Assembly: GCA_965221305.1 (NCBI GenBank) | Contig: OZ244881.1 | Location: forward strand, 2,852,001-2,916,000 | Source: JAJEEA01 sp965221305 | Lineage (GTDB): Bacteria; Acidobacteriota; Vicinamibacteria; Vicinamibacterales; UBA8438 | Reading direction: 5' to 3' | DNA length: 64,000 nucleotides | Shown here: in pieces, positions 1-8,458 of the stretch | Position numbering within the stretch: position 1 is the stretch's first letter | Layout: every line of letters begins with the position of its first letter | Notes under the pieces: generated by a model | The model's input: only the letters and a program-made list of their open reading frames with translations | Told to the model about the DNA's origin: nothing | The model's database searches: none | Position numbers and translations under genes: made by a program

Positions 1-59
1 GAAGGCCGGGTTCGCGGGGCGGAATCGAGTCGAACCGAGACGCTGCCGCCGACCTCGAC

Positions 60-692
60 ATGACTCTCACGCGGCGATCCATCGTCCACGGCGCGGGCGC
101 GGCCGGCTCGCTGCTGCTCGTCGGCGGGCTGCCGGTCTGGATGCACGGGGAGCAGGCGCCCGACGAACCGGCGCCGCCCGATTACCTGCGCCTGTCGGCG
201 GCCTTGATCGGCGCCGACCCGGCGCGGCTCGAGCCGGAGGCCCGCGCCGGCGAGGTCGCGCTCGCCGACGCCTTTCACGCGCTGTGCCGCGAGGCCGCGC
301 CCGACGCCACCGCGGCGCTGATCGCCGCCTGGCGCGAGGCGGCGCCGCCGGGCGGGCCGGCGCCGGACGGCGCGGCGGAAGCGGGGGCGGCGGGGCGCCT
401 GCTCACCGGCGGCGGGCGCCCGCGCGAGGACGGCATCGGGGCGATGGCCCGGCTGACGATGCTGATGTGGCTCTACGGCGTGTGGTACGGCGAGACCGAG
501 ACGGCCCGCATGCCCGACTCGGTCGGGATCATCGGACCGGACCACCGCACCGACCTCGTGGTGTCGGTGCGCGCCTACCGGAACGGCTGGATCTGGCGCC
601 TCGCCCAGGCAAGGCCGATGGGCGTGTCGGACGTGCCGGGGTCGTGGGCGGGAGCGCCGCCGAGTCTCGACGACTTCCTGGACGGCGCGTAG
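60..692 (+). CDS. FAD-SLDH-family small subunit of a membrane dehydrogenase
   Basis: A 210-residue protein resembling the small subunit of membrane-bound FAD-dependent sorbitol/fructose dehydrogenases. It begins with a twin-arginine-like signal (TRRS near residue 4) followed by an Ala/Gly/Leu-rich hydrophobic stretch to about residue 26, so Tat export is likely. The centre carries the aromatic block MLMWLYGVWYG and the C-terminus a run of Tyr/Trp residues, as seen in this family. In known enzymes this subunit helps export or stabilise the catalytic GMC subunit, and such a subunit is encoded next, 210 bp downstream. ATG at 60 is the first start and puts the RR motif at the N-terminus. No separate cytochrome c gene is visible nearby. 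The family is assigned from overall resemblance and gene pairing. Confidence 0.75.
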   Translation: MTLTRRSIVHGAGAAGSLLLVGGLPVWMHGEQAPDEPAPPDYLRLSAALIGADPARLEPEARAGEVALADAFHALCREAAPDATAALIAAWREAAPPGGPAPDGAAEAGAAGRLLTGGGRPREDGIGAMARLTMLMWLYGVWYGETETARMPDSVGIIGPDHRTDLVVSVRAYRNGWIWRLAQARPMGVSDVPGSWAGAPPSLDDFLDGA

Positions 693-902
693 GGGGCCGG
701 CGCCGCCGGCGCGCCGGGGTCTCTCCCGACGGCGGGGCGCCGGGGGTTTCCCCCGCCAGGGGCGCCGACTCCCGGAGGTGGGTCGGAGCGCCCGGCGGAG
801 CCGCAGGAGGCGGCGGGCGAGGCCGCAGGAGGCGGCGGGCGGGGCCGCAGGAGACGGCGGGCGGAGCCGGCGACCTCGGCGGGCCCGCGGACACGGATTT
901 CC
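693..902. repeat. GC-rich spacer with degenerate tandem motif
   Basis: The spacer between the two dehydrogenase subunits contains three near-identical copies of a GCCGCAGGAGGCGGCGGGC-like motif at about 800-870. Its left part (about 768-810) resembles one unit of the roughly 82-bp REP-like family described at 48232-48498. No start or terminator is evident. Confidence 0.5.
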
Positions 903-2732
903 ATGCAGGAGACGCGGACGCCCCGCTACGACGTGGCCATCGCGGGCTCGGGCTTCGCGGGCGCCAACATGGCCCTGCTGCTGGCCCGGGCGGGGCGGCG
1001 GGTGCTGGTGATCGAGGCGGGCCCCGGGCTCGACGCCCTGCACCGCGACCACGTCGAGCGCTACGTGCTCGCCACGTTCAAGTCCCCGTCGGCGCCCTAC
1101 CCCCCCGACGCGGGGGCCCTCGACCCGAGTCGGACCAACGCGCCGCGCCCCACCATCGAGGCCCTTGTGGCGGCCTGGGACGACCCCGCCCGCTCGTACT
1201 TCGAGCACGCGCCGGGCTCGCTGCCCTTCGCCAGCACCTATGAGCGGCTCGCCGGGGGCACCGGCAACCACTGGATGGGCACCGCCGTCCGCATGGACGG
1301 GGTCGACCTCCGCCTGCGCTCGGCCTACGGCCGCGGCCTGGACTGGCCGCTGAGCTACGACGACCTAGAGCCCTACTACGGGCAGGCCGAGCACCTGATC
1401 GGGGTGGCCGGCGACCGGGCCGAGCAGGAGGCGGCGAACGGCGTCGCGTACCGGGCGGGCTACGAGTACCCGATGGGGCCGGTGCCGCCGTCCTGGGGCG
1501 ACCGCGTCGTCGCGGCGCGGCTCGACGGAGCGGTGCTCGCCGACGACGTCCCCAACCCCGCGCGGCTGACGTCGACCCCGGCCGGCCGCAACTCGACGAC
1601 CTACGGGAACCGGGGCCCGTGCCGCGGCAGCACGAGCTGCGTGCCCATCTGCCCGGTACGGGCGAAGTACGACCCGCGGGCGGCGCTGCGCGAGGCGATG
1701 GCCACGGGCCGGGTCGAGCTGATGGCCCGCGCCGTCGTCGACCACGTGCAGCTCGACGAGAACGGGCGGGTGACCGGCCTCCATTACCTGCGCTACGAGG
1801 ACGACGGGGCGCCCGCCGCGACGGGGCGGACCGGCGAAGGGGTGGCCGAGGCCGACGTCTACGTGCTCGCCGCGCACGCCGTCGAGAACGCCCGCATCCT
1901 GCTGAACACCGAACGGGCGACGGGCCGCCGGGCGGCCAACGCGTCGGGGCTCGTGGGGCGCCACCTGATGGACCACCCGGTGTATCTGGCGTGGGGCCTG
2001 ATGCCGGCGGGCGCGCCGGTCTACCCCTACCGCGGACCGCTGTCGACGTCGGGGGTCGAGACCCTGCGCGACGGCCCCTTCCGGCGCCGCCGGGCGGCAT
2101 GGCGCCTGGAGCTGGGCAACACCGGCTGGAACTGGCCCATCGGCGACCCCTACGTCACGGGGGCCGACTTCGTGTACGGGAGCGACGCGAGCGGGGCCAA
2201 CCCCGGGCGCCGAGTGCTGGGGGGGCGGCCCTACGCCGAGGCGGTCAACGACGTCCTGACCCGCCAGATCCGGGTCGCGTTCCTCGTCGAACAGGAGGCG
2301 GACCCCGCCAACCGGGTCGAGCTGTCGGACACGTGGACCGACAACCTGGGCATCCCCCGCCCGCGCATCGCCTACGGGATGTCGGACTACGTGCGGGCGG
2401 GGTTCGAGTCGGCGCGAACGGCGACCGCCCGCCTCATGGCGCGGCTGGGGGCGGCCGAGCACACCGTGACCCGAGAGGGAGCGCCGAACGCTTTCCGCTA
2501 CAACGGGCAGACCTACAACTACCAGGGCGGCGGCCACCTGTGCGGGACCCACGTCATGGGCTCGGGCCCCGCCGACTCGGTGGTGAACGACCGGCAGCGC
2601 ACCTGGGACCACCCCAACCTGTACCTCGCCGGGTGCGGGTCGATGCCCAGCGTGGGCACCCAGAACCCGACCCTGACGATGCTGGCGGTGACGTGCCGCA
2701 CGGTGGACGACATCCTCGCCCGGCTCGGGTAG
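903..2732 (+). CDS. GMC-family FAD dehydrogenase with 3Fe-4S-type cysteine motif
   Basis: A 609-residue GMC oxidoreductase, predicted catalytic subunit of the membrane-linked sugar/alcohol dehydrogenase begun by the preceding gene. The N-terminal Rossmann motif GSGFAG (15-20) binds the FAD ADP moiety. Cys240, Cys246 and Cys250 form C-x5-C-x3-C, the spacing of the 3Fe-4S site in bacterial FAD-glucose dehydrogenases. C-terminal H545/H550 and N588 in the NPTLT motif match the GMC active-site region. The substrate cannot be read from sequence; glucose, sorbitol, fructose and gluconate dehydrogenases share this architecture. Electrons would normally pass to a cytochrome c or quinone, but no such partner is adjacent. 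The last 31 codons and stop are copied in tandem downstream. Confidence 0.88.
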   Translation: MQETRTPRYDVAIAGSGFAGANMALLLARAGRRVLVIEAGPGLDALHRDHVERYVLATFKSPSAPYPPDAGALDPSRTNAPRPTIEALVAAWDDPARSYFEHAPGSLPFASTYERLAGGTGNHWMGTAVRMDGVDLRLRSAYGRGLDWPLSYDDLEPYYGQAEHLIGVAGDRAEQEAANGVAYRAGYEYPMGPVPPSWGDRVVAARLDGAVLADDVPNPARLTSTPAGRNSTTYGNRGPCRGSTSCVPICPVRAKYDPRAALREAMATGRVELMARAVVDHVQLDENGRVTGLHYLRYEDDGAPAATGRTGEGVAEADVYVLAAHAVENARILLNTERATGRRAANASGLVGRHLMDHPVYLAWGLMPAGAPVYPYRGPLSTSGVETLRDGPFRRRRAAWRLELGNTGWNWPIGDPYVTGADFVYGSDASGANPGRRVLGGRPYAEAVNDVLTRQIRVAFLVEQEADPANRVELSDTWTDNLGIPRPRIAYGMSDYVRAGFESARTATARLMARLGAAEHTVTREGAPNAFRYNGQTYNYQGGGHLCGTHVMGSGPADSVVNDRQRTWDHPNLYLAGCGSMPSVGTQNPTLTMLAVTCRTVDDILARLG

Positions 2733-3112
2733 CGCCTGCGGGAACGGGGGCGGGTGCGGGTCGATGCCCAGCGTGGGCGCCCAGAACCCGACCCTGACGA
2801 TGCTGGCGGTGACGTGCCGCACGGTGGACGACATCCTCGCCCGGCTCGGGTAGCGCCTGCGGGAACGGGGCGGGTGCGGGTCGATACCCAGCGTGGGCGC
2901 CCAGAACCCGACCCTGACGATGCTGGCGGTGACGTGCCGCACCGTGGACGACATCCTGGCCCGGCTCGGATAGCGCCTGCGGGAACGGGGGCGGGTGCGG
3001 GTCGATGCCCAGCGTGGGCGCCCAGAACCCGACCCTGACGATGCTGGCGGTGACGTGCCGCACGGTGGACGACATCCTGTGGCCCGGCTCGGATAGCACC
3101 TGCGGAAACGGG
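2639..3112 (+). repeat. Tandem repeat, 4 copies of ~120 bp spanning the GMC gene 3' end
   Basis: Copies start at 2639 (inside the GMC gene), 2760, 2880 and 3001, giving periods of 121, 120 and 121. Each contains the last codons of the dehydrogenase, its TAG stop and about 27 nt of flank. Copies 2-4 differ from copy 1 by only a few substitutions and 1-2 nt indels; copies 2-4 share GCC where the gene has ACC in the VGTQNP region. The downstream copies have no start codon of their own and are not predicted to be translated. Confidence 0.97.
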
Positions 3113-3172
3113 GCGGAGGGCGCGAGGGACCGTTGCCGGGTCACGCAGCGGTCTGCGGGGGAGAGAGAGTGG

Positions 3173-3481
3173 CTAGTCGTCGCGTGCAGCCGGCATGATG
3201 GCAATCTCGACGGCCCACAGCCGATCGTCGATGCGCCGCAGGTCGGCGCGAACATCGGCCATCCGGCGGTCGACGTCGGTGCGGAGATCGTCCAGACGGC
3301 GGCTCAGATCATCGATGCGGGCGTTCAGATCGTCGATGCGGCCGTTCAGATCGTCGATGCGGCGGCTCAAGCCGTCCGACTTCATCCAGAGCAGGCCAGC
3401 CACCACGAGCACGGTGGCGATGACCCACCGCGCGTCGTGGCCGGGCAGCCACGCCGCGAGCGTGCTCGAATCCGACGCCAT
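3173..3481 (-). CDS. Small membrane-anchored coiled-coil protein
   Basis: A 102-residue protein of unknown function. A hydrophobic segment at about residues 18-33 (WVIATVLVVAGLLWM) is followed by a long heptad repeat in which RIDDLNG, RIDDLNA, RIDDLSR and RLDDLRT succeed one another, predicting a parallel coiled coil attached to the inner membrane. The heptads are encoded by near-identical 21-bp DNA units at about 3300-3365, so the coil grew by internal duplication. ATG at 3481 places the hydrophobic segment near the N-terminus; a longer reading frame upstream is repetitive Arg/Pro-rich sequence and is rejected. Similar short hypothetical proteins are common in bacteria and their function is not established. 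Confidence 0.7.
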   Translation of the reverse strand: MASDSSTLAAWLPGHDARWVIATVLVVAGLLWMKSDGLSRRIDDLNGRIDDLNARIDDLSRRLDDLRTDVDRRMADVRADLRRIDDRLWAVEIAIMPAARDD

Positions 3482-3890
3482 GCGTCCAATATAACACAGG
3501 GACGGGGAGCGGCCAGGGCCGCCGGCCGACCCGCCGCGGCGCCGGGTCGCCGGCCGACGCCGGGCCGAAATTCGACCCCGCCGCGGCGCCGGGCCGAAGT
3601 TCGGCCCCCGGGCCGCAGCAAGACCGCGGGCCGCGGTTCGACCCCGCCGCGGGGACGGGCCGCCGGCCGACGCCGGGCCGAGGTTCGAACGCCGCCGCAA
3701 TGAAGCCGGCCGTGCACCGGCGGTTGCAAGCGTCGCATCACGATGGCGCGGGGCGAGGTGGCGTGTCGGGCGCGCCACAATGAAGCCGGCCGTGCGCCGG
3801 CGGTTGCGAGCGTCGCATCGCGATGGCGCGGGGCGAGGTGGCGTGTCGGGCGCGCCGCAATGAAGCCGGCCGTGCGCCGGCGGTTGCGAG
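3482..3890. repeat. Intergenic block with 2.4 copies of an 80-bp tandem repeat
   Basis: At 3701-3780, 3781-3860 and 3861-3890 an 80-bp unit beginning TGAAGCCGGCCGTGC is repeated, with only a handful of differences between the two full copies. Each unit holds a GC-rich palindromic core (GCCGGCCGTG...CCGGCGG). The preceding 3510-3700 stretch is low-complexity CGCCGGGCCGA-type sequence. No gene is supported. Confidence 0.93.
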
Positions 3891-3896
3891 GATAAT
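3891..3896 (+). promoter_or_regulatory. -10-like GATAAT six bases before a GTG start
   Basis: GATAAT ends 6 nt before the GTG at 3903 and 12 nt before the ATG at 3909. With the usual -10 to +1 distance the transcript would begin at or next to the start codon, so the symporter mRNA may be leaderless. No convincing -35 is seen; upstream lies the 80-bp repeat. Confidence 0.4.
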
Positions 3897-3902
3897 CAGA
3901 CC

Positions 3903-5336
3903 GTGGGCATGGACGACGTCATCAACGGGGCGCTGCAGCCGCTGGCCGAGGCGGTGGCCGGATTCATCTTCTTCACGATCCCGGTCCTGGGCGCCGACTT
4001 CCCCCTGATCGTGGCGTGGTTGGTCGGCGGGGGGCTCTTCTTCACCGTCTACCTCGGGTTCATCAACGTCCGGGGCTTCGGCCACGCGGTGCGGGTCATC
4101 ACCGGGCGCCTCGCCGACCCCGGCGACCCCGGCGAGATCTCGCAGTTCCAGGCCTTGACCACCGCGGTGTCGGGCACGGTGGGCATCGGCAACATCGCGG
4201 GGGTGGCGGTGGCCATCTCGACCGGCGGCCCCGGCGCCACGTTCTGGCTGATCGCGGCCGGCGTGCTCGGCATGTCGACGAAGTTCGCCGAGTGCACGCT
4301 CGGCGTCCTCTACCGGCGGACCGACGGCGACGGGTCGGTGTCGGGCGGGCCCATGCACTACCTCGAGCGGGGCCTCGGCGAGCGGGGACTGCCGCGGCTG
4401 GGCCGCGGCCTCGGCATCTTCTACGCGTGCACGATGGTCGTCGGCTGCCTCGGCATCGGCAACATGTTCCAGTCGAACCAGGCGACGGCGATGTTCGTCG
4501 ACCTGACCGGCGGCGAGGCGAGCCCCTTCGCGGGGGCGACGTGGCTGGTGGGCCTGGGGCTGGCGGGGCTCGTGGCGGTGGTCATCATCGGCGGCATCCG
4601 CTCCATCGCCAACACCACGGTGCGGCTGGTGCCGGGGATGGCCCTGCTCTACGTCGCGCTGGCCCTGCTCGTCCTCCTGCTGCAGGCGGACCGGCTGCCG
4701 GGCGCGGTCGCCGCGATCTGGCGGGGCGCGTTCGCGCCGGAAGGCGTCGCCGGGGGCATGCTCGGGGCCCTCGTCGTCGGGTTCCGCCGCGCCGCCTTCT
4801 CGAACGAAGCGGGACTCGGCAGCGCCGCCATCGCCCACGCCACCGCCCGCACCGCGCGGCCGGTCAGCGAGGGGTTCGTGGGCCTGCTCGAGCCGTTCAT
4901 CGACACCGTGGTCATCTGCACGATGACGGCGCTGGTCATCGTCACCACCGTCTACGACCCCGCCCTCGCCGCCGGCGGCGTCAACGGCATCGAGCTGACG
5001 ACCCGAGCCTTCGCCTCGGTGCTGCCGTGGTCGCCGGCGCCGCTGGCCGTGGCCGCGATGCTGTTCGCTTACTCGACGATGATCGCCTGGGCCTACTACG
5101 GCCTCAAGGCATTCACCTACCTCGCCGGCGACGGACGCGCCCAGGACATCGGCTTCAAGTTGTTCTTCTGCCTCTTCGTGGTGGCCGGGGCCAGCCTCGA
5201 CCTCGGCGCCCTCGTCGACCTCTCGGACGCGCTGGTGTTCGTCGTCGCCCTGCCCAACCTGCTCGGCTTGTATGTGATGGCGCCCGTCGTCAAGCGCGAG
5301 CTGGCCGCCTACGGGCCGGTCCAGAAGAAGCGGTGA
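3903..5336 (+). CDS. Sodium:alanine/glycine symporter (AGCS family)
   Basis: A 477-residue polytopic membrane protein of the alanine/glycine:cation symporter family, which imports small amino acids with Na+. About ten hydrophobic segments are visible. The family hallmark FRRAAFSNEAGLGSA lies past the middle, and TTAVSGTVGIGNIAGVA near residue 85 matches the conserved N-terminal helix. Length is typical (450-550). The start is GTG at 3903 or ATG at 3909; both follow a GATAAT hexamer closely and neither has a Shine-Dalgarno sequence. The gene stands alone between a repeat block and the convergent AAA/TOPRIM cassette. Alanine versus glycine specificity cannot be read. Confidence 0.9.
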   Translation: MGMDDVINGALQPLAEAVAGFIFFTIPVLGADFPLIVAWLVGGGLFFTVYLGFINVRGFGHAVRVITGRLADPGDPGEISQFQALTTAVSGTVGIGNIAGVAVAISTGGPGATFWLIAAGVLGMSTKFAECTLGVLYRRTDGDGSVSGGPMHYLERGLGERGLPRLGRGLGIFYACTMVVGCLGIGNMFQSNQATAMFVDLTGGEASPFAGATWLVGLGLAGLVAVVIIGGIRSIANTTVRLVPGMALLYVALALLVLLLQADRLPGAVAAIWRGAFAPEGVAGGMLGALVVGFRRAAFSNEAGLGSAAIAHATARTARPVSEGFVGLLEPFIDTVVICTMTALVIVTTVYDPALAAGGVNGIELTTRAFASVLPWSPAPLAVAAMLFAYSTMIAWAYYGLKAFTYLAGDGRAQDIGFKLFFCLFVVAGASLDLGALVDLSDALVFVVALPNLLGLYVMAPVVKRELAAYGPVQKKR

Positions 5337-5389
5337 CCGGCCGCGGCGGGCGCCGCGCCCCCGGCCGGGTCAGCGCGTCGATGCCAGCG

Positions 5390-6052
5390 TCAGCGCCTGA
5401 TTCCCGCCAGGATGCCCAGATCGTGCAGCGCGCTCTTCAGGCCGTCCTCGAACTCCTTGAACGACCTCGATCGTCCGAGAGCGTCAATCGACTGCCGCTG
5501 TGCGATGAGAGGCAGAAGCGAATCGCGGCGAGACCCTCGGGGGCCTCGCACCGCACGAAGCGCCGAGTCCAGGCACGTCTTGGGGTTGGGGTGGCTCTCT
5601 GCCTGCTCCGCATCGGCCGGCAGACCGAGTTCCGTCGGCGTGCCTCGATAGCCGAGGGTATCGAGCACCGCCTGTGGGTCCGCCAACGCCCACGACTCGG
5701 TCATGGAAGCTGGCCGCAGAAGCACGCACCGCTCCAAGCGCCACTCGCACAGTTCATGCATCTTCTCGCAGTAGACGCTGCTGCGATAGTCGACTCGTGC
5801 GCGTTGACTTCGCCCGCCCGTGTCCGAGTGCACGAACACGACGTCAAACGCCTCCCGGCGGCCACACGCTTCCGCTGCGACGTCATCCACCCTGCGCCCT
5901 CTCCTGTCGAGACGCACGGCGGGCTGCTCGGGAACGTCCACGGGCACCCTGCCCCTCCTCAGCACGACCGACTCGATGACCCGCGGAAGAAGAACCTCGA
6001 AGTACGAGTAGTCGGAAGGCCCCTCGCAGAACAAGGCGTACGCCAGATACAT
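5390..6052 (-). CDS. TOPRIM-like (DUF4276-like) putative nuclease of a two-gene cassette
   Basis: A 220-residue protein. Near the N-terminus FCEGPSDYSYF holds E10-G11 and D14, the arrangement of the TOPRIM-type Glu motif in DUF4276/RloB/OLD-like proteins. A beta-strand then ends in HSDTGG with D77, a possible metal-binding acid, and TESWALAD (E119, W121, D125) matches the E-x-W-x-x-x-D signature I associate with DUF4276. Its ATG lies one base after the stop of the ATPase gene on the same strand, so translation is probably coupled. Known relatives pair an SMC-like ATPase with a TOPRIM effector in anti-phage systems (for example PARIS, AbiL and RloAB). Nuclease activity and family membership are inferred; the second acidic motif is not a textbook DxD. 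Confidence 0.6.
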   Translation of the reverse strand: MYLAYALFCEGPSDYSYFEVLLPRVIESVVLRRGRVPVDVPEQPAVRLDRRGRRVDDVAAEACGRREAFDVVFVHSDTGGRSQRARVDYRSSVYCEKMHELCEWRLERCVLLRPASMTESWALADPQAVLDTLGYRGTPTELGLPADAEQAESHPNPKTCLDSALRAVRGPRGSRRDSLLPLIAQRQSIDALGRSRSFKEFEDGLKSALHDLGILAGIRR

Positions 6053-6053
6053 G

Positions 6054-7391
6054 TCACGCGGTCTCGACGTGTCGGCGCAGGAGCGCCGCGACCTCGGAAC
6101 GGGTGAGTCCGTTCTCCGGGTCGGAGGACACCCCGGTTCTCATCCGCGTTCGGGACGTACGCGATCGGGCTTCGGGCGTCAGCGTCGAAATGACGTCCGA
6201 AGCGACGACCTCATGGTCCTTCAGCGCGGCCATGACGACCGGAGAGTGCGTGTTCACTAGGACCTGAAAGGAGGCTTGCGCTCCCGACGAGTCGGCGAAG
6301 CCCGCCGCGTCCCGAATGAGCTTCATCAGCGCGGGTATACGCGCCTCGTGAACGCCGTTCTCCGGTTCCTCCCAGCAGAGAACGCCCCCGCGCCGGGGAT
6401 CGTTCAGTATCGTCACCAGGGCGAGCAGGCGAAGCGTGCCGTCCGAGATCACGCGGGAGCTGAACGGCTGGGAATCGCGCAGCCTGAGGGCGAAAGAGTA
6501 CTCCGAGTCGTGGGGGTCGTCGCGAACGTCAAGATCGGCGACCGACGGAACGAGCGATGACAAGTCGGCGACGACATCCGACAGAAATCCCTTGGGCCGC
6601 TTGTCGGTCCTCGTCTCCTCCATGAGCTTGGCGAGCACGGTGGCGAGATTCGAGGCGTCGGGCAGGAGCCGCCGCGGGGCCAGCCGATCCGTCGCACGCC
6701 GGGAAGCCTGCGGATCGATCTGCAGGAACTGCACGGAGGACAACAGTGTCCGCAGCGCATACAGGTGCGGGAACTCGGCCGTCGTCACCGTGGACAACCC
6801 CGTGCGGGAGGCATCCTTGGCGGACAACGACAGGGGACGTCCCCGCTTGCCGGGCCCGTCCTGGCGAATCTCGATGGCGCCCGACTCCTGGCCGGACCCC
6901 GAACGCGTAGTCATGAACGGCTTGGATAGCCGACCGTACTCCACCGACCCGGGCTTCCAGGCGGTCGAGTCGCGCTCATGCTGCGGCCGGATCGGCGAGC
7001 ACTGCTCCCGCTTCACGTACACGCCTTGCAGGCGCCGGCCTGCACCGGTCCGCACGGCAATCTCCAGCTCGTACCGAAGGCGTTGCGTCCGCAGCTCGAA
7101 GGACTTCCCGAACGGATCCACGCCGCGACGTTCGAGCAGCACTTCGACGGCGAAGGCCATGCGATCGGCGCGCCCGGCGGATGTGCGGCGGAAGAGCTCC
7201 TCCGGTCGTCCCCGCAACTCCTGCATCGCCTCGCGGATATCCGTCCGCGCCAAGCGCGAAATGAACCTGACCGCGTCGAACAGATTCGACTTGCCGGACG
7301 CGTTCGGCCCCACGACCGCCGTGAACGGGCGCAAATCGAGCGCCAACCGGTCGAAAGTCTTGAAACCGTCGATCTCGATTCGCGTGATCAC
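6054..7391 (-). CDS. SMC/RecF-like AAA ATPase of the cassette
   Basis: A 445-residue ABC-type AAA ATPase. Visible parts in order: N-terminal strand IEIDGFKTFD, Walker A GPNASGKS (28-35), a long central region with little recognisable sequence, an ABC-signature-like SDGT (316-319), Walker B CWEEPENG with E341/E342, and the H-loop NTHSP with H382. This is the layout of AAA_21-type ATPases that partner nuclease effectors. The start is GTG at 7391. Base composition is lower than the surroundings: hand counts give 37/60 G+C at 6901-6960 against 47/60 at 4081-4140. It probably senses or gates the downstream TOPRIM-like protein. A DNA-repair role is the alternative. Confidence 0.75.
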   Translation of the reverse strand: MITRIEIDGFKTFDRLALDLRPFTAVVGPNASGKSNLFDAVRFISRLARTDIREAMQELRGRPEELFRRTSAGRADRMAFAVEVLLERRGVDPFGKSFELRTQRLRYELEIAVRTGAGRRLQGVYVKREQCSPIRPQHERDSTAWKPGSVEYGRLSKPFMTTRSGSGQESGAIEIRQDGPGKRGRPLSLSAKDASRTGLSTVTTAEFPHLYALRTLLSSVQFLQIDPQASRRATDRLAPRRLLPDASNLATVLAKLMEETRTDKRPKGFLSDVVADLSSLVPSVADLDVRDDPHDSEYSFALRLRDSQPFSSRVISDGTLRLLALVTILNDPRRGGVLCWEEPENGVHEARIPALMKLIRDAAGFADSSGAQASFQVLVNTHSPVVMAALKDHEVVASDVISTLTPEARSRTSRTRMRTGVSSDPENGLTRSEVAALLRRHVETA

Positions 7392-7462
7392 GCCCCGTTG
7401 CTCCTACCGCCTACCCCTGCCGATGCGATTCGGCTCGTGACGTACCGCTCACGCCCGGCCCG

Positions 7463-8458
7463 TCACGCGCGCAGGTCGACGAGGCCCCGGCCGACCATCT
7501 CGCCGGCGAGGATGCGGTCGATGGCGACCGAGAGGTTGTCGAGGGTGAGAGGAAAGGCGAGGGTCTCGAGACAGTCGAGCCGCCAGGGGCCGGCCAGCCT
7601 CGCCCAGATCTCGGCCTTGCGCGTCAGGGGCTGCTCGACCGAGTCGATGCCGAGCACGTTGACGCCGCGCAGGATGAACGGAAAGACGGTGGCGTCGAAC
7701 TCGGGCGAGGCCACGAGGCCGCAGGCGGCGAGGCTCGCCCCGTAGCGGAGGGCCTTGACCGCGTTGAAGAGGATGGGGCCGCCGACAGTGTCGACGACGC
7801 CCCCCCACCGCGCCTTCAGCAGGGCGCGCTTCGAGCCCTTCATCAGGTCCTGGCGCCAGATGACGTCGCGGGCCCCGAGGTCGACGAGAAACTGGAAGGA
7901 CGACACCTTGCCGGTGGCGGCGTGCACTTCGTAGCCGAGGCGGGCGAGGAGGGCCACCGACACCGAGCCCACGCCGCCGGTCGCCCCCGTCACCAGCACC
8001 GGCCCCCCGTCGGGCCGCATGCCCGCCGCCTCGAGGCGGTCGACGGCGAGCGCCGCGGTGAAGCCCGCGGTGCCGAGGGTCATCGCCGACCGCGCGTCGA
8101 GGCCCTCGGGCATCGGCACCGCCCACCCGGCCGGCACCCGAATGCGCTGGCCGAAGCCGCCCGGGGTGTTCATGCCGAGGTCGAAGCCGATGACGATCGC
8201 CGCGTCGCCGGGCGCGAACTGGTTCGTCGACGACTCGACGACGGTGCCCGCCGCGTCGATGCCCGGCGTGTGCGGGTATCGGCGGGTGACACCGGGGTTG
8301 CCGATGGCCGACAGCGCGTCCTTGTAGTTGAGGGAGGAGTACTCGACGTCGATGAGGAGGTCGCCGGCCGGGAGGTCGGCGGTGTCGCGCTTGACCACGC
8401 GCCGCTGGAACTTCCGCTCGCCGGCCTTCTCGACCCGGAACGCACGAAACGCCGTCAT
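7463..8458 (-). CDS. acuI: Zinc-independent MDR oxidoreductase, YhdH/AcuI type
   Basis: A 331-residue medium-chain dehydrogenase/reductase of the YhdH/YhfP quinone-oxidoreductase group, whose studied member AcuI reduces acryloyl-CoA to propionyl-CoA with NADPH. Seen: LNYKDALSAIGNPGVTRRYPHTPGIDAAG at the N-terminus, the cofactor motif GATGGVGSVSVALLARLGYEV in the middle, and no structural-zinc cysteine cluster, as expected for this group. ATG at 8458 is preceded by GGGGAG at a suitable distance, so longer upstream frames are rejected. The physiological substrate here is unknown; the symbol marks the closest characterised relative. Confidence 0.8.
   Translation of the reverse strand: MTAFRAFRVEKAGERKFQRRVVKRDTADLPAGDLLIDVEYSSLNYKDALSAIGNPGVTRRYPHTPGIDAAGTVVESSTNQFAPGDAAIVIGFDLGMNTPGGFGQRIRVPAGWAVPMPEGLDARSAMTLGTAGFTAALAVDRLEAAGMRPDGGPVLVTGATGGVGSVSVALLARLGYEVHAATGKVSSFQFLVDLGARDVIWRQDLMKGSKRALLKARWGGVVDTVGGPILFNAVKALRYGASLAACGLVASPEFDATVFPFILRGVNVLGIDSVEQPLTRKAEIWARLAGPWRLDCLETLAFPLTLDNLSVAIDRILAGEMVGRGLVDLRA

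Noticed and set aside
2754..3038. Short plus-strand frame within the GMC-tail repeats
   Set aside because: Out-of-frame translation of the repeated gene tail; no independent start signal.
4016..6106. A 696-codon frame overlapping the symporter and the TOPRIM-like gene
   Set aside because: Frame-shifted shadow of the symporter running into antisense of the TOPRIM-like gene; Arg/His-rich, no domains.
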